Shown piece by piece: positions 49,382-62,179 of a DNA stretch of 64,000 bases. The DNA lies in assembly GCF_031755915.1 (NCBI RefSeq), contig NC_083389.1, positions 13,447,001-13,511,000 of the forward strand. Reading direction: 5' to 3'. The stretch's first letter is position 1; the number at the start of each line of letters is the position of its first letter. Source of the DNA: Ziziphus jujuba (Eukaryota; Streptophyta; Magnoliopsida; Rosales; Rhamnaceae). Below the pieces are notes generated by a model. It searched no databases and was not told where the DNA came from. It saw only the letters and a list, made by a program, of their open reading frames with translations. The translations under genes and the position numbers were made by a program.

Positions 49382-52300
49382 TTGGGTGAATCGGAAACGA
49401 GAAGCAAAGAGACGGGTTCAGAGCTTTTCTGCTTGGCATGGACGAGAGCCAGGTGGGGATGAGTTGGAAATCAAAAAGGTTCGCCGTCGTCGTTAAAAGG
49501 TGTTTGGGTGGCAGTTTAGTTTAGACGGTGTTTGGAGTGGATGACGACAACTGGGGCACTGCAATTTGACGAGAGAGAAAAAACAAGAAAAAAGAGGAAG
49601 GTCTGGAAGGTACAAGAAGCTACGTAAGAAAGGTGTAGGAAGAAAAATGGTGAGAAAAGGCTTTTAGCGACGACAAAGAGAGTGACACACAGCGGGGTTT
49701 CTTCCTTGTTGCGCCTTGCCTGTACTATTTTCACGTTTGTAGAGCTTCTTCACCCTCCCACTTCTCAGACACGCAAAACATGTATAGGGTCCACCAATCC
49801 AGTACGTACGCATCCATTGATCACATACACCAATTTGTATGCATTTTTTTGTTTTTATCCACAATTCTAATGTCAACGGTAATAAAATATTTATAAGAAA
49901 GTTCCATATATTCAAATATTACTTATTTTAACTTTTTCTGCTTCAGTGCAGTTCAAATTACCCAAAAAAAAAAAAAAAAAATCCTTAAATTCTACTTTCA
50001 AAATTGAGATGTATACAGGTTTGGTTCGGTAGAACCAATTTATTGAACAAAACTAAATCTTTGATTTTTTATTTGTTATTTTTTTTTTTTTTTTTGATCA
50101 TCCATTGAGACGCAAAGTACAAAAATAGCATAGTAAAAAGGATAAAATGTAGTTAACCTTTTTTTTTTTTTTTCTTTAATAACAATGACCTCTAAATTTT
50201 CAAAAAAAGTTATAGTTTTGTTTTGAACAAATTATATATTATAAAAGTAAAAATTATAAATAAGTTTAAAGGCTATTGGTGGCCAAAAAAAAAAAATTTT
50301 CCAATTCAAAAAAATGTTTGATTTTTATTAATGAATTCTAATACATCTTTCAAATTTCGTTATGCCTAGAAGAAGTCCATCTATTTGACTTGGCAAAATT
50401 TGTACTTGTAAATGGGAGTGGCAACCAGGAGACCTTATGAGCACACCCAAATTGAATTCAAAAAATTAAGCCTTAAGATGATTCACAATGTTCATGATAA
50501 AGGAGGTAAACATACTTGTCAACTTTTCAGATATAGAGTTTTCATTATTGGATTCCCTATTTCAATGGCTAAAAAAAAATTAGAAATTGAAATAACTTTT
50601 TTAAGTTTGAATCTTGTCCATAAACGAAAGAGGAACAAAAAAAGGAAGAAAAATTTGGAATTAGTAATGTCATAACACATATAATGTGCTTAACAACTGC
50701 GTTCAGCTGTAAGATCAAGCAATAATATGAACCAACAATACTTAAACATGAAGAGACTATTAGTTTGATATACATATTACATAATTATGAGTGTTTTTGT
50801 TTCATTTAAATTTTTGGCTCACCCAATAATATTACGTTACCAATTTATATTTCTGCAAAGGTTTTTACGGCCAAAATCAATTCATGACAGTAAAAAAAAC
50901 AGATTATCACAAAATCCTCTGCTCTGTCGATCAGATTATACCAGAAGCCATTCTAGACGATCTGTTTAACTTTAATTGGACTTAGTCAAACCCATTAATA
51001 TGTAGATTTTTTTTTATTTTTTTTTGAGAGAATTAATGCGGAGAATGTTAACTTATTAAGTAGGCAATGATGCTATAATATATAGTCTACTTTTTTTTTT
51101 TTCACATCAATCATGATGCAAAGAAGCTTTTAAATTATGGTATGAAAGTTACTTAAATCATAATTTGTAGCTTTCCGTCGTTGTTTTTGTTATGAATGAA
51201 AAATAGTGACCCATTCCATTAAAAAAAAAAAATTGTAAAATTTTTAGGCTGTGTCACCAAGCATTATTGCCACGGGAAAAACGTCTTATCTTGAAGCTTT
51301 TAATGCTATTTTTTATTAACTTTGAAATCTATACCCCATGCATCTAGAAAAAGTATTATATTCTTTTTATTTCCCATAATACCATTTTTTTTCCTTTATG
51401 GATTTCTTCTCCACGCAATTACAGAATTAACTATATTTCAAAAGGAAAAATATTTATATACACACCAAATTAACTCCTTATGCAATTTTAAATTGACTTT
51501 TTTGCCATTCTTCACCCACACAGCTTTTTCACTTTTTTTTTTTTTTTTTCAGCTTTTCTCCTTTACTTTTCTCATATTGATTGGCTTTCTAGCCTCTGTG
51601 CTTGGCAATTTCTTATAATCAATGATAATTTGTTTGTGTTTAATAAAATTATTTAAAGTATAATATACTTTATATCAATGATAAAAAATTAAAAATTAAA
51701 AAAATCGAATTAGATAACTTTGTAATTGTGAAGTTAAGGCTTATTATTATGTTTAAATACTTTCATTATTTTAATATTATGTTATACTTTAATTTGCTTT
51801 ATCAATCATTATCTGATGAAGTATTAAAAATCTTAAAAAGATTAATGTAATTATTATTTTTTCGTTTCTAAAACCTAATAGTAATATGATCACTTAATTT
51901 ATATTTTATAATTTATATAATTTATAAAATGTAAAAAATAGTATAATTTATATTTTATAATAGTTTTGTTATGATGGAAATAATCTTTTATCTTTTAATT
52001 ATGTTGTCGATTGTGTTATTTTCTTATATTACTTTTCTTTATATTTGCTATTGTTTCTTTCAAATGTTGTAATGAAATATAAAACCATAATCCCGATTAG
52101 CAATTTTGTATGAAGTAAAAATTATTTTTTGCTACATTACCCATTAATATTTGTAATTAAATTGTGTACGATTAATTTGCATCGCTTACTATGGTATTAT
52201 ATATCCATCAATATCATTAATTTTATGTTGTATATATTTTTGATAAAATGTCATATATATATAAATACTCATTAAAATGATAGAGTGTTTACTAATCAAC

Positions 52301-53297
52301 GAATTTTATTAAGAAAAAAAAAATTTGTTAAATAAATGGTTTTTTACCCCCAAAAAAAAAAAAAAAAGTTAGTTGTTTTGTCATTTTTGTGTTACGACTT
52401 CAATCCACCAGTCAATTAAATTATTTGACCAAAAAAAACTCAATTGAAAAAAAAAAAATTGTTTTAATAAAAGGTGAAGAAGTCTAGAAGGTACGAGCAT
52501 TATAAGAATTAAAAAGCGAATCCCTTCTTCTTGGTTGCAAAAGGAAAATTCGACAACTAATTGAAAATGACAGAAAAAAAGTTTGATTCTACGTGGTTTA
52601 TGCCACAAACTGAACAATTTAGAATTGGATTCTATCTGTTTTGTTACACAGAAGATTATAGTTCCTAACATGAATAGCGCTGGATAATATCTTGGAGGGT
52701 CAAGCTTTGATCCAGAAGGGTCATTTTATCAAGCAATGCGTCTATAGAATGGTTTTTTTTTTTTTTTTTTTTTTAAAGGTAAAATTGACCCTTCAAATAT
52801 TATTCAGAATTTAATTTTCCTATTCTGAAGTAAATTTGATCCCTTTGTAACGAAATTGAGAATTGTATTTATGCATTCACCAAAATCTTTTTGGGTTTTC
52901 CTTATAATGGGATCACATATTTCCAATCCATTGGCTGTTCATAGCTGCGTTTGGTCATTTTCATTGTCCGTGCTTTTTTTCTTTCTTGTAAATATCATTT
53001 GTCTTTCTTTTATATATATATTTTTTTTGGTAAAATGATTTGTATGTATTTTGTAGTTAACGTAAATTATAATCTAATCCACAACACATTAAAAGATAAA
53101 GTTCTAAATCATTAAGTTTAAAAATTAAAAATTTAAATCGGAAAATTTTATAAGTTAAATGTATCAAAATATAATTAATTTTTTAATAAATTATATAGAA
53201 CAAAATGTAATTAATTTTTATTATTTTTTTAAAAAGTCTTCAAATATATGTTAGTTCCTCAAAAGCTACATTCATGTTGATTTTTATCAACGTAAAC

Positions 53298-53336
<39 letters not shown>

Positions 53337-56300
53337 TGATGGATCGACCTTCTAATTAAGTTTCAGACTCATTAATTTTCATATATAATCTCATGTGATG
53401 GTAACAAGGGAGTTTGAAAATTTAGTGTGGAGCTTTTGGGATTAGAAAAATTTTACTTGGCATCTAATAGTAAACATCTCGGGGACTAATCCCAAACCTC
53501 AAATAAAAACCAAACAATCCAAGGTTGTTCTGTGGCAAAACACTGTTTTTTCAAAAACAATTATCCTGTCGTCCAGGCAAATATATATATATATATATAT
53601 ATTTTGAATTCAAATTTCCATAAGACCATTCACTGAATATCAAAAAGAGAGAAGAAAAATAAAATTTCCATAGTTATGTATGAAATTTATATGAAGGAGA
53701 GATCAGAAATCTGCATCCAATTGATAACCCTTTTTCTATTTGCCTAACGATCAAAGGTTTCCCTTCCAAAGAATCTTAGTTGGTCAAAAATAAGAAAAGT
53801 AGGTTTATGTTATGTGAGCATTTTTAATTTTTGTTTTCTACTTCTTCAACCTCTTCCTCTTACCTACCTGTTCACGAGCGCTAACAATAATGACTTGTAG
53901 TATTTTCTGACGTGGAAATATCACTTTCCAATTGTCATTTTCCCAAGAATCATTGAAACTATTTACCAAAAAGAATCATTGAAAACCTGCCGTCCTTTCC
54001 TCCTGGTTGATTGTCACTAATCCAAAATGAAAACCTCACACTCACCGACTGTTATGCTTCAATGAATCAACATCGATCCAAGATTGAATTAGAGCCTTTT
54101 TTTTTATTATTATTTTATTTTGTATCCTTTGGGAAAGCAAGACAAGGATTAAAAAAATTAAAAGGAAAATGACGTTCAGCAAATGAGAAACCAGTGTCAT
54201 AATTAATAAAATTTTAAATCAACAAAGTTTTCCTAACAATAAATTAATATATATCCTTGAGAAATTTTCAAAATTTCATAATTTTTGTGAAATCTCTAGT
54301 GATTCGCACTCACTTTCCCCTCCAAACTAATAATATTTCATCTCTTCAATTCACCCCAAAAAAAAAAAAAAAAAAAAGGAAAAACATTAACTCACCTTTT
54401 GACTGGTTCAAGGTAAATCCATTATCTGATCTTTTATTTTTTATTTATTTGTTTTGGTACGAGTTCATGTTAGTGACCTCCCAATCCCTGATTCTAAGAA
54501 AAGCCCACATTTTACGGCCCAAATTACATGTGTACATGAGAGATCGGAGTGACAACGCTCAATGGGCTTTTAAGTTCGTGGCCTAACTACTAATGGGTCT
54601 GCTCAGGCTTTCTCGGTCGACATTTTTCTTGTATAACGGACAATGAAATGGTAATTTGGCCCAACTCCATAACAATGTATTAAGTAGGCAACAAAAATAA
54701 GGGAATTTGGACCGATACCCACTAAAACAGGGGCAAATAATATTCACCTCTTTCTTTTTCAGGTTTTTATTAATTTATTTACAAATTATTTCCTATTTTA
54801 CCTTTAATAAAAATAGTATTTTCCTTTTCTCCTTCTCGAAAAGCCCACAATCCTTGCACCTTCGTTTTTCCTTTCTTCCTTTTTCCTTTGAGAAAACACA
54901 CACACAATTCAATTGATTCACATATCGTTGATAACTCAAATTGGAAGATTACAAAAACCAGAGGGAAATTGAAAGTGAAATGTGGAATGTGGGATATTAG
55001 TAAGAGAGGGAGAGAAATTTTATGTGGTACATGGCCAAGGATATAATTGAAATAATGAAAAGAAGATGAGTAGATAAAAAAAAGTTAGAAACAGAGCGAT
55101 AATTTTTATTAAAGATTTTAAAACAGGCATATTGGGCCAAATTCCCTCAAAAATAATAATAAAAATTTTCAAAACATATTATTTCGTTGCCAACATGCTA
55201 TGTCCAGTCATGGTTGATTAATAATAAGTATTGTTCCACAGAATTTACCAAAAAATGTATTTTCTACATATGACATTACTTTAGTTAAAAAAATAAAAAT
55301 AAAAATAATAATAATAATAAAAAAATCAAAATCTCTATGTACGGTTGTTGCCTTGTGCCCACCTCCCTTTTAGACTTGAAATAATTGTAATCCAATCAAA
55401 ACTATTAGCAAAAATCTTAATTCAGGGCATCTAGTTTCTGGACTTCTTTTTTTTTATCATTATTTTTATTTATTTATTTGTTTATTTTTTATATTGGAGA
55501 TGAGAGGGTTCAAGTTCACTGGACTTTTGAGAGAAAGTTGTGCCTTTTCCATTAGGGGAGAAATCAAATTTTTAGGCTTTAATACTATGTTAATTAAAAG
55601 TAAACAGCTTCTTTTTGGGACTTTATTTCAATTTTTTTCCCCAAACAAAATAAAATGAATAATAGACACAAGTTATTTTTTTCTCTCCTGCAGAATTAAA
55701 AATGAGAATACATATTAATTCAGAAAAGAAAGCATGCAACTTTCTTCTATATATACGTTTTGTGTCTTTTTTTTTTTTTTTTTTTTTTTTTTCCTTCCCA
55801 ATGTGAACTTCTTTTATTTTCCCATTTATGATCCGCACGTTGTGTATATAGCCTTTGGCAATGTGAGTTAACCATATAAGTTAATTGGCTTCTATAATGA
55901 CCTCTCAGTCTCACTACTTTATTGGATACACTTTAATCGACATATGCTTTTATGTTTTCCAATAGGGAGAAACAACCATGACCTGATGAATGATGACCAA
56001 TCCCAATCATGCATCTTTTTATTTATTTATTTTTTTAAAAAATTTTTTTTGGTTGATAAAAAGCCAAGTATCTTTCTTTTATGGTTGTTCTAATCGGGGG
56101 AAAAAAAAAAAAAAAACAAAAACAAAAAAACAAAAAGTAGCAAACTGCATTATATATATCCTTTGGCCATGCGAATCATGTGAAGTGGTCTCCAAAATTC
56201 ACTGCATGGAAATTAAGAGGGCCCAGAAAAGTGTCGAATTGTGAAGTAATAGATATCGTTGGCATTACCAGTAGAGCTGTTCCTTTTTCTATACAAATTC

Positions 56301-56340
56301 CTTTGAAGTATTAGAAAGTTTTGTATTGATAAATTATCAG
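49382..56340. other. 7-kb AT-rich intergenic region without a supported gene
   Basis: The first 300 bp is the GGH promoter side. The remainder is AT-rich, with poly(A)/poly(T) tracts (for example 52751-52775, 54357-54377, 55767-55792) and AT microsatellites (53301-53332, 53581-53602). The open frames present are short, low-complexity and unsupported by splice context. No RNA gene or terminal-repeat element was recognised. Confidence 0.55.
53301..53332. repeat. AT dinucleotide microsatellite
   Basis: About 16 uninterrupted AT units. Another of about 11 units lies at 53581-53602. Both are in gene-free sequence. Confidence 0.85.
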
Positions 56341-56370
56341 TATGGGGGAGTTTGGTACGCCGGATATGTC

Positions 56371-56406
56371 CGGATCGGACAGGATCGGATAGGATCGGAT
56401 AGGATA
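56371..56406. repeat. subterminal tandem GGATCGGAYA motif (candidate transposase/Myb binding sites)
   Basis: Three to four head-to-tail copies of the ten-base unit GGATCGGATA or GGATCGGACA, starting about 27 bp from the left end. Similar motifs recur at about 56478-56495 (ATCGGACTGGATAGGACT) and, inverted, at the right end (GATTGGACAGGATTG). In Harbinger elements subterminal repeats are bound by the Myb-like accessory protein; that role here is inferred. Confidence 0.65.
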
Positions 56407-57021
56407 ATTAGTACAGTACTATATTTGGCATAGTTCCAGACTGAATGATGGACTAATTGTACCATGTTTGGTGCCAAATCGGACTGGATAGGACTGTTTT
56501 GTAATTATATTTTTAATTTAAAAAAATAAAAATTTTATTTTATTTTTATATTAAAAAAAATTATTACATCTAATTAAAGTTGTACATTTATATATTTATA
56601 TATTTATATATACATGCAAAATATACAAAATTTGTTGTATACATCCACAAATAATATTAATATGTAACTTTAGAAATAGCTTAAAATTAACTTAAGACAA
56701 AGTATGCCATAAATAACAATTAATTAAAAATAAATATATTTTAATGGTATGCATAAGACAATTGAATATTTTTTCAACCCTTAAATTACATAAATATATT
56801 GTTTCCAAAACCAATAAAAATAATATTTTAGTATGGTAAATCATAAATAACAATTATTCACAAATAAAGAAATGATTAATAGTATATGTAATTAATAACT
56901 TGTTGATAATATAAGAATATCCATATCCAAATTATACGTATATATATATAGATTTCACATGTAGCAATTCAAATAACAAGTACTACATAAATATAAATAT
57001 ATTGGATTTTACAAGGATAAT

Positions 57022-57339
57022 TTACTTATAAAACAAATAAGTAAATACACTTGTTGATAGCAATCCAAATAAAAAACCTACTATAAAACCATTACGCCAT
57101 TCATTGTTCAATTGAGCATGTGTATGTGCGGTGGTATTTCGTATTAGATTTGCGTCATTACGATTCCGCATCCATTGTTCTACATACTCAACATATGCAA
57201 TTTCAGCTTCTTGGGTTGTATTATATGCTTGATATAAATTATCTCTAAATCCTTGCACTTGTTGATGACATTCAGGCCAAGAATTATATATCCCTGGTTC
57301 TCTACCTTTAAACACAACATAAACTCTTCTCCTTGCCAT
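57022..57339 (-). CDS. small protein with RNase H1 N-terminal (viroplasmin) domain and C-terminal membrane anchor
   Basis: A single-exon, 105-residue protein. Residues 2 to about 50 (RRRVYVVFKGREPGIYNSWP, then ECHQQVQGF) match the RNase H1 N-terminal hybrid-binding fold, also known as the caulimovirus viroplasmin domain, with the conserved YVVFKGREPGIY.SW..C..QV.GF pattern. Eukaryotic RNase H1 uses this domain to bind RNA:DNA hybrids and dsRNA. No RNase H catalytic domain follows. Residues about 82-104 (FIVGFLFGLLSTSVFTYLFY) form one hydrophobic helix at the very C-terminus, so it is probably a tail-anchored membrane protein. It lies inside the Harbinger element, about 250 bp downstream of the Myb-like gene and on the same strand. 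Its role is unknown; it could be a captured host gene or a regular third gene of this transposon lineage. Confidence 0.75.
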   Translation of the reverse strand: MARRRVYVVFKGREPGIYNSWPECHQQVQGFRDNLYQAYNTTQEAEIAYVEYVEQWMRNRNDANLIRNTTAHTHAQLNNEWRNGFIVGFLFGLLSTSVFTYLFYK

Positions 57340-57591
57340 TTAATATTCCTGCATATAAGAATACATTATAATATAATATAGTAATACAATTAAAAAATCA
57401 ATATATCAACTCAATCACGTGCATATGAATATTCTAAAACATAACACATAATCATAAAATTATCCTTACATGCAAATTTAGAAACAAACATCCACCATCA
57501 TACAACAAGTTCATAAGTTTCAAACCTAATTGTTCATAATTATCATCCTCCCATACATAAACAGAAATATGTAGTCCACTACTTTACTAAA

Positions 57592-58535
57592 TTAGTTATC
57601 CAAAAAGTCACGAGCATATGCAATCTTCCCCGCATCCGTTTTAATAACCTTAAAAACCTCTATATTTGATGGATCCGATCTCATTGCCTTAGAGATTTTG
57701 AGGTTATCACTGGCCTCAAATCCTAACTTGTCAAGCTCCATAGCTAAATATTGTGGATAATAAGCCTCGTATTTTTCCAACTTTGCAGCCAATTTATCAA
57801 ATAATTTCTCTGCTGCATTGCCTAACCCGGCTACAATGTCATCGTCCTTCGATCTAGATTTTCGTTTACCTCTTGCTTGAACTTGTGTAGATGGTTCACT
57901 ACCTCCTCGATTCACAGACATTGGAGAATTGACATTATTAATTGGTTCATCTGCAGTGTCTAGATTTATTTCATTGATCATATCAGCTCCATGTCCGGTT
58001 GCCCGATCCTTCCCAAAAATATTAGCAAGCTTCTCATAAATAGGAAAAGATTTTCCTCTCCAACCTTTTGCACTTGGGGCACTCTAAAATACAAAAAGCC
58101 AACGTTTAGCTAAGAAAAAATAAATGCTAGATAACAAACTAAAATTGAAATTAACATATATTTTCAAATAATATTCAAAACCTGCACATATGCTTGCCAA
58201 ACTTCTTCACTGTCAACCTCCACGCATTAAAGAGAGTCATTCCATCCAAATCCACTTTTGTTCAACATGTCATATATTATACCATATTGCTTCTTCCACT
58301 TTCTCATATTCGACTCAATATGTGGATTGGCTCGCAGTCTCGAATTAGGACACAGATCAGATAGTCGCCTCTCAATCATAGTAAGTGTACCAGGCTTAAA
58401 TGACCCTGTATCACAACGTTGCCCACTAGCTACAGCTTCATCTAAGATAATCAGTAAAGCTTCTTCCTCTCGTTGAGTCCATGTACGCCTAGAGTCACCA
58501 CCCCTATTATCGTTACTGCTACCTCCAACTTCCAT
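57592..58535 (-). pseudogene. Myb/SANT-like accessory gene of the Harbinger element, with a premature stop
   Basis: Two exons (58535-58182 and 58083-57592) joined by a GT-AG intron, 281 codons in all. The N-terminal trihelix/Myb-SANT-like domain (RRTWTQREEEALLIILDEAV, then a tail through ESNMRKWKKQYGIIYDML and SGFGWND) is the DNA-binding partner protein that PIF/Harbinger elements need along with the transposase. The basic KRKSRSKDDD is a nuclear-localisation candidate. Codon 103 is TAA within SGFGWNDSL-stop-CVEVDSEEVWQAYVQ. Homologues have a Lys-like codon there, and the same frame continues without further damage through the splice to the normal end, so a single base change (probably AAA to TAA) has disabled it. 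Confidence 0.85.
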
Positions 58536-58712
58536 TGCTATTTATGTAAAAATTCCATGATTCCAAAAATACCATAAAAAATATGAATTTAATAACAAAT
58601 AATAAAAATCTCATATGTTATATTTAATATAATTTAGTCTTCATACAAAAGATGTAACAAATACCATAAAATTAAACAGTTACAAAATTATATAAATCAT
58701 AACAATCAACTA

Positions 58713-60074
58713 TTAACCACGACGACTTCTCCACTCATCAAACATATGCCTAGCTAACTCATTTCTCCAATTAGTCCATTGATCCGAAGAACCAATTGAC
58801 CCTATAATATCTTCATCCCCACTTATGTCAGCATCGTTACTCATATCAAATTCAGCTTCTCCAGGATCAAGTGCCATTTCTCTCCTAATAAGATTATGTA
58901 TCAAACAACATGCAATAATTATCTTAATTTGGGTTGAAATTGGATAGAACGATGGACTTCTTAAAATTGCCCATCGCATTTTTAGAACCCCAAAACATCT
59001 TTCTATTATATTTCTAGCAGATGCATGCTTCATATTGAAATACTCTTCATGATTTGCAGGTGCACAAGCATCTTTCCATTCGGAAAGGTGATATCTTGTT
59101 CCCCTATATGGTGCAAGAAATCCTTCACCATTAGTGTAACCAGCATCCACTAAATAATAATAACCTAACACAGAAAAATAGCTCCTATTAGATAGCGTAA
59201 TGTTAGTCCACTACAATATAAACTTTAAGGATTGCTCTTACCGATGGGTACTTTTAATCCATTTGGCCTACTTAATGCATCTCGAAGTACTCTTGAGTCT
59301 GAAGCGGAACCTTCCCAACCAGGTAATACAAATATGAATTCCATATTTGGGTTACATACACCTAAGACATTTGTGGCTATCTCACCCTTCCTGGTTCGAT
59401 ATCTCGGCTTATCGATTTCGGGTACATTAACCTTAATATAAGTTCCATCTAATGCTCCCAAACAATTCTAGGTCATAAACAAAATTAGTTACATAAGATA
59501 TTGCCACATATATCTACGAATTAAATAAAGTAACCAAACTAATTGATTAACATACCTTAAATATTTTCCATCTATCATCCGAACAATTATCTGACACAGG
59601 TTTAGGATGCCTCAACAATGTCCCATGTAAACGTAACACTCCATTCAACACTGAATTGAAATATCTACTAACTGTTTCCCCCGATCTATTGAATCTAGTG
59701 ATAATTGTACGGTTCTTTGTATGATGAGCAATTATATGCAAAAATATGCACACTTGCTCTTCCAATGTAACAGTACCATCTCTTTTAACATATCCATCAT
59801 GGCGTAATAACTGACATAAAATACCAAATGTTCTCCTATCCATCCTAAGTTGACTAATACAGTTAACATCATTGTCCAACAAACTAGTTACAAAAGACGA
59901 ACGCAACTCTACAGTCCTATTTATTCGATTCCTAGCACCTCTATCATTTCTCAATCGCATTGCTACATACATGTACATAAACCCGACAACTATAAAGCAT
60001 GTACAAAAATATTCTAATGCCTTATCATTTGGAAGCATCAATAATGCAGCTAATTTTCTTCGATCCATATTCAC
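58713..60074 (-). CDS. PIF/Harbinger transposase (HARBI1-like DDE nuclease)
   Basis: Three exons (60074-59556, 59467-59242, 59164-58713) with GT-AG introns join in frame to 398 residues, full length for the family. It starts [14 protein letters not shown], contains the helical N-terminal region ([37 protein letters not shown] with [13 protein letters not shown]) and then the DDE_4 nuclease core. The catalytic acids are all present: Asp180 in GALDGTYI, Asp255 in LVDAGYTNG and Glu303 in [14 protein letters not shown]. It cuts and reinserts the element at TWA sites, normally with a Myb-like partner. No stop or frameshift was found, so this gene looks recently active or still under constraint. 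Its natural partner gene just downstream is broken. Confidence 0.92.
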
Positions 60075-60089
60075 TACAAAAAAGTAAAA

Positions 60090-62170
60090 ATAAGGTTATC
60101 ATATCTATGCATAAACAAACGAATGTGCAAAAGACATTGGAATTTTCATTATTCATCCTATATATAAACAAACGAAAAAATGTTAGAATTTTTACTCTCA
60201 TATAGATTATCTATGGTAGGTATAAACACCTAATATCTACTTCTGTTTATCGGTGCAACTAATGAGAACATAGCGTGAATGTAATAATATATGTTTTTAG
60301 CTAATGACTTTGAGATAAACAATTCTAAACACATTAGCATATGTTCACAGATATTGCTCAAGTACAAGGATATGACAAGGAGTATCTAACAATCAAACCA
60401 ATAGACACTACAATGATGCATGAGGAGAAATTTGTTATCTGGATTGGTGCAGTTACATGTCTAAGGGTCACATTTGTTTGAATTTAGTTCTCCATAAACT
60501 ATTTAAGTATTTCTTTACTTGATTTCAAATAGATTACTTTGTCCTTGTTTCAAAAAATATTTATTTTTAATTTAAAAAACCTATTTATATTTTATGTTTT
60601 AAAAAAGATGAAAAAGATTAAATTAGCAGGATTTTTTCATTTATTTATTTAAGTACCAACAAAATGTTTATCTATCATAATATCATTTTTTTGTAACTTC
60701 TTATCAAATTATAATTATGTATCTGGTAACATAGAAGAAAAAGTATAAGGAATAACAAATAAAAGATGGCCCAACTATGTTAAGTGCCACATCAGTTACC
60801 TTTCCTTATAGATCAGTCCTTATGTTTTGGTTAAAAACCAGTCAGCAAGCAAAAAATATCTAACTAGATTCAAGTTCCAACAACCAGCGAGATTGCTTCA
60901 TGTATAACTAACTTGGGCTGTCTAGTCTTCTATCCATTTTACAGCTCAAAACCATCCTCCTTTGAAAGCTTCCCTCCCCCATTTCAGCCCCAAATGTGAA
61001 ACTAAATTTGTTGCAATCCAGCTTTGGCCATCACCTAACAAATTCTACCCCTCATGTGAAATCATCCTCCTAATTCAGATTTGCTTAAATTGCATTTCAA
61101 GGGGCCTTGCCAAATCCATTTACAGCTTTTAAAAGTCAACCTACATCCCTGAAAACCACCCCCAAGTGCCATAATGTACTGGCAAGTGTCCAAGGTACCT
61201 CCAGGCATGTTCAATACAACTCCTATTACTCATGTTGTATTGTATCAATACAGATACTTCCCCATCTACAGCCGCATTTACATAACAGGATACTATAACT
61301 TTCTCAAGATAATACAAGCATCATCCATATGAATACATTGATATTCTACCCCACCAGTTCTCCAATACGACAATATAAAATTCCATTACTTCTCATTACA
61401 ATTCTTATCTCCACAACACTGAAACTTTGTCAATTTTGATAATGTAGCCTAAGATTTAAGATCCAAGTTTATAGCGTCATATTAGATCATGTACTTTTCC
61501 TGTATATCTAACAAAAACAAAACACATGCTTTTGGCATGTTCCATGCCATAAGTTCTTGTTGTTTAAGACAAAATCTAAGACAAACAATTTTATCAAGTG
61601 ATCGAACTATTTAGGAAACTTCGACTGAGACAGTTGTTACTCCTTTAAGGTTGACATCCTTCTCATAAATTATTTCCCCTGATCCACTTGCAAATCCTAG
61701 AAAATTCAGAAGTTACATGGGGTCCAATTTAAAATTGGGTCATTATAAACAAACTGAACATTTAGGCAATCCATCTTTGGTAACCATGGGATATGGGACA
61801 AGGCATATTAATTTTGAGTCCTTTCGCTGGCAGCATATTGCATAGTGACACATAAGCCCTTTCATTATCAATAGTAATGCATAGATGACGAAAAATACCC
61901 TCTCTTAAAACAAGAATAATTCCTAGATTCAAACTGAATACAACCAAAAGACACCAACTAGGAAGGATACAAGCCCATGTGATTCCATAAGTAACTATTC
62001 TGTCCAAGGCCATGTCAATTGAAGAATCCAGTTTTTCAAAAGAGAATGATAGACAAGTTAGCAACCGCGGCTATGGCCCACCTTAGTCACCAACCTACCA
62101 TAGCCACTGCATCTTCCCAACCACAGATGCATATCCTAGAAATGTCTATTAAAGCACCCACCAAAACATT
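60090..62170. other. long 5' region of the Harbinger element
   Basis: Between the transposase start and the repeats near the right end. Base composition is less AT-biased at about 60860-61330 and 61760-62060 than in the flanks, with a 100-codon open frame at 62064-61762 (minus) that I do not recognise. This could be transposase 5' UTR and intron, captured host sequence or a nested insertion. No splice-supported gene model can be drawn. Confidence 0.4.
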
Positions 62171-62179
62171 TATTATATG

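Noticed and set aside
48836..49496. Plus-strand and alternative minus-strand ORFs over GGH exon 1
   Set aside because: They are overlapping frames of a Ser-rich, GC-rich coding exon. Only the frame leading into the GGH fold is supported.
51322..51618. 98-codon plus-strand ORF in the gene-poor region
   Set aside because: Phe/Leu-rich translation of T-rich DNA without start context or homologous features.
55495..55560. GGGTTCAAGTTC motif resembling a B box
   Set aside because: No A box at the right spacing, no A tail and no target duplication were found.
61762..62064. 100-codon minus-strand ORF within the Harbinger 5' region
   Set aside because: It has some coding-like character, but no recognisable domain, splice site or neighbour supports a gene. 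It is mentioned only as part of the region.
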